From Lyophyllum atratum (Eukaryota > Basidiomycota > Agaricomycetes > Agaricales > Lyophyllaceae), in the NCBI GenBank assembly GCA_014905825.1, contig JACGCN010000001.1, forward strand, positions 3,968,001-4,032,000: DNA of 64,000 nt, in the 5' to 3' direction. This document shows positions 55,922 through 64,000 of this stretch, piece by piece. The notes below the pieces were generated by a model that did no database searches, was not told the DNA's origin, and saw only the letters and a program-made list of their open reading frames with translations. The position numbers were made by a program, and so were the translations under genes. Every line of letters begins with the position of its first letter. The stretch's first letter is position 1.

Positions 55922-57619
55922 ATGTCGCCCACGTTTCCCGAATCCATTATCGATGCCCTCCTAATGGCTGCCCACAGGATTGGCGTTGAAATCCCCGTCA
56001 CATGGCCCCCTGTCAGCCGCACTTCCGCATCTGTCACAGCAGCCGCACTCGCGGGCACATTTGTGCTCTTCCGTCTTGTATATTACAGGCCTGGCAAGAG
56101 ACTTGCCCAGACACCAGCACAGAAGAAAATGCCGCAGGTCGCTATGAAGCCGCAGGATGGGACGGTGAAAGTTGCGGAGATATTGGTCCATCCTATCAAG
56201 GTAAGCTACTTTTCTTCGGTGTATGCGCTCCTCGTACCTTGCTTGCGGTTGGATATGCGACGGTACCTATTGCAATGCGTTATGACCACATGCAGTGCTA
56301 CGCCAGCCGAGAGGACAGCGCCGATCTCTGGGTATGGCGATATCGCCAGCGCTCTTATAGCCGCCCACGCGACATAGACCGAGTTTTTTACCCTCCTTGC
56401 GTTAAACTGACTATCTCTTCGCCCAGAGCTGTCGAGGAACAAACGTGCCAACCGCGAAATATACCCCCGAAGGTCTCGAGGTTCATATATCTCCTTCGTT
56501 AGAGGAACGCCACTGCTAATCGTCAACCAGAACGACAGAAGATGGTGTATAATCGACGCGGCGAAGAACGACGTGATCACCGCGCGCGATTTCCCCCATG
56601 TATGTCCCACAGTCATCCCTCCGTACTCCCTTTACTTACCCCTGCTCAAACCTATAGATGATTCTAATCACTCCCCGCATCGAACCTGACCCCGCCTCCC
56701 CCGACGGAGGTGCCCTCGTCGTGACCTTCCCACCCGATGCCCCTGCTGGGTGTACCGAGTTCCGCGTGCCCCTCCAGCCGTCCTCTGATACTCTCAAGGA
56801 ATGGGAAATGTACGTCTGACTCCTCCTTTCCAGATGTCATCGTAACGCGTCGGTACGTACAGTATCGACAAGATGAACCTGCTCGTCTTCCCAGTCGACG
56901 GCTACATCGTGCAAACCCTTCCTTCCTCCTCTCCACTCTCAGCCTCCGCGATCCTCTCCATCTACTTTGGCAAACCCGTGCACCTGATGTACAAGGGCCC
57001 CAACCCGCGCGCCGTCGAAGCGACGCATGCGTTCCCGGAGCTGCAGGCGACGAGCGTGTACCAGGATATGTATCCGCTGCTGGTGCTGAGCAAGGAGAGC
57101 ATGGAGGATGTCGAGAGGGAGGTTCGGGGGAGGGTTGGGGAGCAGGGCGTGGGTGAGGCGTGGAGGGAGGATCGGGTCGAGCTGCGCAGGTATGTCTTTG
57201 TCGTGCCTTTCCTTTGTGGATGACTTGACTGGGGACTTGGGCAGGTTCCGCCCGAACATCGTGTTTGAGGGTGGTGGCCCGTTTGCGGAGGATCACTGGG
57301 AGGAGGTCACGTTTGGAAGCCGAGACGCACCTCTTATCACGCTTGTGTCGAAGTGCACGCGTTGCTTGGTGGGTCTCCTCTGCCTTGCCTATGCAAGAAC
57401 TTGCTAATACGTCGATGATGCATATAGCTCCCGAATGTGAGCCCTACGACGGGTGAGCGCGACAAGGCGGTTCCGTACAAGGTGATCATGAAGTTCCGCA
57501 CGGGGCTTGACCCCGTTGAGAAGATGAAGCCGTGTGTGGGATGTAATGGGGTGCCTGCTGCGGATGGGGTTGTGAGCGTCGGGGATGTGGTGTATGTGAA
57601 GAAGATGATTGGGGCCTGA
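55922..57619 (+). CDS. mARC-type MOSC-domain molybdenum enzyme, membrane anchored
   Basis: mARC proteins bind a molybdenum cofactor and reduce N-hydroxylated compounds, with electrons from cytochrome b5 and its reductase, usually on the mitochondrial outer membrane. The N-terminus has a single hydrophobic segment (ASVTAAALAGTFVLFRLVYY) followed by basic residues (RPGKR), an anchor like that of mARC. The MOSC N-terminal barrel reads TVKVAEILVHPIK, a splice to SCRGTNVPTAKYTPEGLE and a splice to NDRRWCIIDAAKNDVITARD. The MOSC domain then has GPNPRAVEATH, RFRPNIVFEGGGPFAEDHWE and the Cys motif SKCTRC followed by LLPNVSPTTG; its second Cys corresponds to the molybdenum ligand. The end is GVVSVGDVVYVKKMIGA. 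Six exons. The reaction and location are from family knowledge. Confidence 0.88.
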
Positions 57620-59881
57620 GCGCCGAGCTCTCTTTCTCTCACCTTTTACCCCAGTGGCTTTTCACGGACTTCTTTGACTTTGTCCCAACTGCAAGTGTAA
57701 CACGTATGTGTGTAATTTTACCCATCCAGGATCAATCAAGCATTGTAAAACGGATTAGCATGGAGATGCTGAGCGTTGAACGTTGAGCCCTCGATAGTTT
57801 CATGGAAGGTTGACAACATTGCATTTCTTATCTAATCTTATCTGCATCTCAGAGGAAGATCACTCGATCACTCACTTTAAAAATAGATACTTTGGCCTCA
57901 TTCTCACTATTGCCTGCAACACCTCGCAGATTTTGAGAGGTGCGCAGTAACCCAGTTCCGTACAATACCTGGTGGGCCTGACTACACCGCACCCAGAGAC
58001 CTCTTTGGTCGGGCAAGATACCGACAGGAAGGCGGCCGCACCTCTGTGTATCCCTTCCGCGGCCGTCAACTCTCATTGGACGGTTGCTCGACTTTGATAG
58101 ATTAAGGAGCAGAGGCTTATACGCGGCTTCCGCGGCTATTCCACAAGGGAAAGAAATGGGCTCCTGGTGGCGTTTGGCTCAGTCCCTAGCTTTTGGGATC
58201 GGCCCTCGATACTCTTCAATGCTATGCAACGGTGTTGCTGCTCCGGTTGAGTCGCAGGCAGAGATGGCCTCGTCGGATTTTTGCACCGACCTAGTCTCAG
58301 CGGCGGACATGGAAGGATGGGGAAGTCCCAACCCCTGGACGAAACATGTAGGACGTGCTGGAGGTATTATGAGAGAAGGGGCTTCTTAGTCATTATAAAT
58401 CGAGGACATGGGTAGAGTGTAACGGGCAAGCATAGATGGCCCTCATTCAGCGGAGGTTAGCTCGCGGCGTCTATAAACCATCCGCAGCCTGGACATAGGT
58501 ACAGTTCACACTATGACGCAGTTGCAGATGTCTGTGATGTATAGAAATCTAGAGACCTCATTCGTGGAAGTTTCCTGCTGCGGTTTCCATATGTGCGCAA
58601 CAGGGGCCAGGACAAGGAGATGTACTGGATATGTAGGGCCCTAGTACCTTCGTCGACCGACCTTTTAGGACGGAATTGACTGTAGACACCGCCGACCGGC
58701 CCTTGAGATGACGACACTTGAGTGAGTTGTCGGATGACCATATTTATCGTTCATGATTTTGTGAACTCGGTCCGGTCGCCGCGAGCGCAGTCGCCTAGAC
58801 TAGCATTATACGCTTAATGACCAGGACCGCAGCATAGACGCGGAAGAGCCACGACCGTGACCGTACCACATGAAGTTCCCGACCAACAGCGTGAACATTC
58901 TAGTAAGCTGAGGAATATCTGGATTGATGCAACGGAGAGCGGATGGCCTAGAAACGTGCGCCAAAAATGAAACCAGAACTGGTACTCCATGCTAGTCTCC
59001 TGAATCTGCAAAACTCGGTCCCAGCGATTATGCCATCGGCGCTCAGATTAATTCAGAACGTCACAGGCTTACTGTGAGGCTCAGGCGCAGTCGAGACGGG
59101 ATGGAGCGGGCCGCGTCCATGATGCTATCATACACGAGACGAGGCACTGGGCTTGCACCACCCAGAGTGGACAGATCTATCCCATCGCGCTGCGCCTGTA
59201 GACACGCAATCACCAGAAGTGAATCCATCATGGAGGCTTGATCCTCCCGTTATGCTGAGGAGTCACGAAGCCAAGTTTAATCAAGCAACGCCGGGGATGC
59301 ACCGTTACCCGAGGTGGACGGAGAGGACGTGGCTGCGGCTGGCTGCGGTGTTTTGGCTGGAGTTGCTGTGGACTGTTGGGTGGATCAGGATCAGTAGGAT
59401 AGATTCTTGGCCTTGGCTGACGCGTGTGCGGAGTCATCTGCATCCACTGCCCAGTTTGGACTCTGGAGGAGATCTGGAGAACACGACGCAGGTGTGATCT
59501 GGAGACATGGGAAGGGGAGAGAGAGGGGTGACGAAATCGGCTCAAAGGGACGTTGGCGGCATGGCCAGGCACCGTTAGATAATCAGGTTCTGAACGATCG
59601 AGATTTGAGAAGACAGAGGGCAACGATGTCAAACGGTCGCGGATTCGTGCTTTGAGGACGGGAAATGAAAGGGGAGCGTATGCCATAGGACCTTTGTGGC
59701 GCCAGGGCACGAAAGCGGTAGGAAGAGGCAGGGCAGCACAGGCTGAGGATGGGATATTCTATAAAGGTCACGTGAATTGCCAAGGCAGGCGATATTGACG
59801 GGAAAAGATTGACGGGGTTGACCATCAACGAGCTCGCGACTGCCAGTGCTGCTACGCCCACCGACGCCGGCGGTGGTCACC
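57620..59881. other. Intergenic region, 2.3 kb, nothing recognised
   Basis: Small ORFs only, without motifs. I see no tRNA, terminal repeats or recognisable gene remnants here; the right end is the upstream region of the deubiquitinase. Confidence 0.45.
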
Positions 59882-62800
59882 ATGCAGAAAGCACTCTGGC
59901 GATTCGGCATCCCCACCACACAGGCGCCCCAGGATGTCTCCAAGCCCGTCCCAGCCCCCGTCCTCGCCTCCGCAGATGCGAAGAAGTTTGGCCTCGAGAA
60001 TGTATGTCTCCTTCTCCAGCGCTGCCACGACGCTGACCTTGTTTCGTGCTAGTTCTGCAACAACTGGTGAGGACTCAGGTGAACCGTGCCATCTGTTGTG
60101 TACTGACCATGTCTCAGCTATGTCAATTCTGTTGTACAGGCCCTCTACTTCTGCACGCCCTTTCGCGACCTCATGCTCCAATCCGCGGATCCTTCACTCG
60201 CCCTGCTTACATCACCCACTCCCCTTCCTAAAATAACCGCAACCACCTCTACCCCCACTCCTCTCGTCCCCGTGCGCCGCAAGCCGGAGCGCAAACATTC
60301 CACCTCGGCCGTCGACACCGCCCTTCCCCTCGTCGCGCCCATCCCCTCTTCTCCGCCATCCCTCTTCTCTGCACTCCGCTCGCTATACTTCTACATCTCT
60401 ACCCATCCCGCCGAGCGCGGCACCGTTTGCCCCCGCGCGCTCGTCGAAAAGCTCAAGGAGATCAACCAGGTGTTCAACAACACAACCCACCAGGATGCGC
60501 ACGAGTTTTTGAATTATCTGCTCAACAGGATAGTGGAAGAGGTCGAGGAGGAGCGGAAAACGTTGGCGCAGGGTGAGGCGCCCGTCGAGGATCGTGCGTT
60601 GCTATCTCTGTAGTATTTCTGTCCGCGACGTGTACTGAACGGACTGTGCGATGCAGTGTCTAACTCCGTAACGACCCTCCCGTCAAATGCGCCCACGATT
60701 GACTCCAACTCGGGATACCCGTCCCAGCACGCGACACTTGTGCACAAGCTCTTCGAGGGCGTCCTCACCAGCGAAACCCGCTGCCTCACCTGCGAGACTG
60801 TACGTTTGGATTTATCCTTGGCAGTGTCACGTATTGATGTGCTGCCAGGTATCGTCGCGCGATGAGTCTTTTCTCGATCTCTCTATCGACATTGAGCAGA
60901 ACTCGAGCGTCACGGCGTGTCTCCGCCAGTTCAGTGCAAGCGAGATGCTTTGCCACAAGAACAAGTTCTTCTGCGACTCGTGCTGCGATCTCCAGGAAGC
61001 CGAGAAACGGTACGTGTGGTCCGACTCGTTAGATCATCAAAACTCTGACATTCATTAATCTTATGTCACACACAGCATGAAGATAAAGCGGCTCCCGAAC
61101 GTCCTCGCATTGCACCTAAAACGGTTCAAGTACCAAGAAGACCTGGGGAAGTATGTCAAACTTGCATATCGCGTGGCATTCCCGTTTGAGCTCCGCCTGT
61201 TCAATACCGTCGACGAGGTGGATGACGCAGACCGGCTATATAACCTGTTTGGGATAGTGGTGCATATCGGAGGGTACGTCTTCTAATCCTCTTTTTTCAA
61301 TCTCGTCATCTCATTTGCTACTTCCCAGCCGTCCAGACCACGGCCACTACGTCTCCATCATTAAAACCCTTGGCTCGTGGCTCCTCTTCGACGACGACAG
61401 CGTCTCACCCATACCAGAGTCTGATATACCCAAGTACTTTGGCGACTCCGCGGCAGGCTGCGCTTATGTGCTCTATTACCAAGCCGCCGATATCGATACG
61501 GAAAAACTTGGCCTGCGGCCGACTCCCACCGTGACGGAAACCACCACCACCTCATCCTCCACGGCCTCACAGCCTTTACAGGCACCGGCCCGCCCGCCGG
61601 GGCTCATACCAGAGGAGGCCCCCATACCCGCGCAGACACCGTCCTTATCTTCCACGTCCGATCGTGACTCAACACCACCGCCGCCACCATCTTCGTCCCG
61701 ACCTCCTCACCCATCTACCACCGCGCCGCCCATCCACATCCCCGTCCCAGTCGCTACACCCTCCGCGCCTTCTCTCTCCACATCAAACTCAACATCCGCA
61801 TCACATTCTTCGTCCCCCCCGAAAGCAACACCCGTCGCAGGAATCCTCTCATCACCCTTGTCTCCACCACCACCGCCACCGTCTTCGTCGTCGAAGGGCG
61901 TTAGTGGGATTCTGAGGAGTATCCGCAGGTCACCAAGCATCTCGATTCGAACGCGTGATACCGGTACAGGTGCGGGTACTGGGAGTGCGTCTGCGTCTGC
62001 GACGACGCCCACTGCGGCTACGGGGCCGTGGTATCCTCAGACACCAGTACTCGCGTCCGTGCCCCTACCAGCGCCCACGAGTCCAGGCGGTGCGGTATAT
62101 CCCAATCCCAATGCCGATCCTAACGCAATCGGGAGTGGGAGTAGAAATGGGAATGTGAGCACAGTGCCGTTACCACCGATACCGGGTTCTGGACATTCAC
62201 CACGGCAGTTCCTCTTCCCGCTATCGAATGGAAGCTCGACGTCAGGGAGCACGACGAGGCCGGCGACTGCGCATGTTGGACCTGCTGCGACGTCGCCGAG
62301 GGCGTTGCCGATGCCGCCGAGACCTGCGACGAGTGGGCATGGGGGTGGGGAGCGAAACGACGTGGATAAGGTGGAGAGGGAGAGGGAAAGGGAAAGGGAG
62401 AGCGGAAAAGAGAAGGATAAGGAGCGCAAGAAGTGGTTTGGGCTGGGGCTGGGATCGGAGCCTGCGTTGGTGGTTAATGGTGGAGAACTCGAGGGGAATA
62501 GGGAAGAACAGGGACAGGATGGGGGTGCTACCGTTGTGGGGGATGTGGCTCCGGACGCGAGTGTGTATGCGAATGGGAACGTTAATGGGACTGGGACCGG
62601 GACTGGGAGTGGGAGCGGGAAGAGGGACAAGGAGCACAAGGACAAGGAGAAGAGCGGCAAGAGCGGGACGTGGTTTCCGAAGCGAAAGAGCTTCAGGCTT
62701 GGGGAGAAGGGGATCAAGGGGATGGGGCGGTCGGAAGGCAAGGACAAGGACAAGGACACGGATGCGCCCCCCGCGTCTCCTGCTGTGCAGCGTGAAGAAC

Positions 62801-63948
62801 CGTCAGCGACGACATGGCTCCGCACGTCCTTGCATCTACCACATAGGCGTACCTCGGAGTCGGCCGATGCGAACGCGAACGGACGTGGGCATGGAGAGTA
62901 TCCGGTGGCAACAGAGGATCACACCTCGAACTCGCATTCGCAACACCGCCCACGACCGGTGTCGACGAACCTGAAGCATCCACAGTCGCTTTCGCATCTC
63001 CATCCAAACGCGCATGTCCAAGGGCAGCGTTTGTCGAATGGGGACGTGAGCCCGTCGCCATCGTCTTCGTCGTCTTTTGACTCGGAGTCTGTGGGGGGAA
63101 CACCTGTGTCGGCTGTCCCACCGCTGGCGGGCAAGGGGCGTAGTAATAGCGCCGCACCGCTGAGCCACCCGCACTCACATGGGGACCTGAACTCGGATTC
63201 GTATCAGAGCCACCACTCGGGCTCGCATGCACATCCCCTCCCGCGTCCGCCATCACGGCATCCAGCTCCGGCACCCCCGCCGCCACGATTGCACAGTTCC
63301 GTGTCCACACCGCCCACTTCTGCCACTACCACCTCAACTGCGACCGCCCGGAAATCCAGCACCGGCTTCGTACACACGCGGACGCTCCCCGAGGCACCGA
63401 GATCGCCTTCCACGCCTGAGCGGAAGAAGAGCCTTGCTAACTTCCCTGGATTCCGGAACCGGGATAAGGAACGGGGGAAGGAGCGTGAGAAGGAGAAGGA
63501 GAAAGTGAGGGTGTGGGACGCTGTGAGGCCTGCGACTGCAGGGCCTGAGGTTGGGCGGGAGCGCGAGAGGGAGAGGGAGAGGGAGAGGGAGAGGGAAAGG
63601 CCGCTGCCTCCTGTTCCTCCGATCGTTTCCCCTTCGCATTCGTTTCCCCATCAGCATCATCGGAGGGTGAACAGTGTGTTTGGGGCCGGGGAGGTCGAGG
63701 AGCCTATGTCTGTGCTAGTGGACGGCGAGGAGCGGTTGGCGGTGCCTGTTGGGCTTGCGTCGTTCGGGAGCGGAAATACCAGTGTTGCGAGCAGTACGGG
63801 GACAGGGGGGAGTACGAGTGCGGCGACTACCGGATTTAGGAAGGCGACGAGGAAGTTGAGCTTGACGGCGCCTATGCTTGGGTTTGGGAAACGGGATAAG
63901 GATAGGGATAGAGAGAGGGCTGCGCCTAGCTCCTTCCCGAGGGCATAG
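59882..63948 (+). CDS. USP-type ubiquitin hydrolase (USP12/46, CreB/Ubp9-like), long tail
   Basis: A cysteine protease that removes ubiquitin from proteins. The start [17 protein letters not shown] is followed by KFGLEN, then a 14-nt exon (60053-60066) reading FCNNC and a splice to [12 protein letters not shown]: this is the Cys box, normally NFGNTCYVNS, so the catalytic Cys is kept while Gly and Thr are replaced. Next come [20 protein letters not shown], a zinc-knuckle pair ([18 protein letters not shown]), [20 protein letters not shown] and the His box [19 protein letters not shown] with [11 protein letters not shown] and YVLYYQAAD. The fold ends near 61.5 kb. The remaining roughly 800 residues are disordered, with Ser/Pro/Thr runs, Glu/Arg/Lys runs ([14 protein letters not shown]) and Gly/Thr runs. 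The USP12/46 family usually works with WD-repeat partners; A. nidulans CreB controls carbon repression. The ATG could also be 59846. Confidence 0.9.
62370..62403 (+). repeat. Purine microsatellite within the deubiquitinase tail
   Basis: A gagagg/gaaagg-type hexamer run encoding alternating Glu and Arg in the disordered tail. Confidence 0.8.
63564..63600 (+). repeat. (gagagg)n microsatellite within the deubiquitinase tail
   Basis: About six copies of gagagg or gaaagg in frame, encoding an Arg-Glu repeat. Copy number is likely to vary between strains. Confidence 0.85.
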
Positions 63949-64000
63949 ATGGAGGAGATGGGAGCGGGATGCGGCTTGGCATGGGTATACTGGAACGCAA

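Noticed and set aside
58084..58389. Plus-strand ORF of 101 codons downstream of the MOSC gene
   Set aside because: No motif, no splice partners and no upstream context suggesting a gene.

Overview
This window is nuclear DNA from a filamentous basidiomycete, most probably an agaricomycete (mushroom-forming fungus). The grounds are many short introns of about 50-70 nt with GT..AG borders, tightly packed genes on both strands, a nuclear tRNA gene carrying an intron, and protein families characteristic of that group (DUF4246 proteins, lineage-specific G-alpha-like GTPases, F-box proteins). Nearly all gene models below were assembled by hand from ORF pieces joined at GT..AG borders; where I give exon joins, both frames were read through the junction.

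Layout. 0.4-6.1 kb: a secreted DUF5695-like protein converges on a sugar transporter. 7.6-11.2 kb: housekeeping block with inositol monophosphatase, proteasome subunit alpha-5 and a RidA-family enamine deaminase. 11.8-14.5 kb: a divergent G-alpha-like protein. 16.2-18.6 kb: a mucin-like single-pass membrane protein. 18.6-20.2 kb: a repeat-bearing spacer. 20.2-23.4 kb: an uncharacterised membrane protein and COG8, whose start codons lie back to back only 6 bp apart. 23.4-28.1 kb: a long gene-poor tract with an old tandem duplication. 28.2-31.7 kb: an F-box protein and an RS-rich probable RNA-processing protein. 31.9-38.9 kb: importin Kap114 and a second F-box protein from a shared promoter. 39.1-45.3 kb: mitochondrial ribosomal protein uS15m, the ribosome-assembly GTPase Nog2 and enolase. 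45.9-48.2 kb: a TBC-domain Rab GAP. 49.2-52.7 kb: an intron-containing tRNA-Glu(UUC), a 408-bp non-autonomous transposon with CACTG terminal inverted repeats and a 3-bp target duplication, and unexplained sequence. 52.7-57.6 kb: DUF4246 protein, Pin1/Ess1 prolyl isomerase, and an mARC-type MOSC protein with a membrane anchor. 59.9-63.9 kb: a USP-type deubiquitinase with a very long disordered tail.

Functionally this is an ordinary euchromatic chromosome arm: core genes for glycolysis, proteolysis, ribosome assembly, nuclear import, Golgi tethering and Rab control are mixed with lineage-specific genes. There is no biosynthetic cluster, CRISPR array or other operon-like system. The most notable signals are (i) a G-alpha-like protein whose switch II reads DVGGA instead of DVGGQ and which carries a large insertion; (ii) three separate 14-nt microexons, one of which encodes the catalytic cysteine box of the deubiquitinase (read here as FCNNC rather than FGNTC), plus a probable start-codon-only exon in ESS1; (iii) the CACTG-type miniature transposon; and (iv) the 6-bp divergent start-codon pair.
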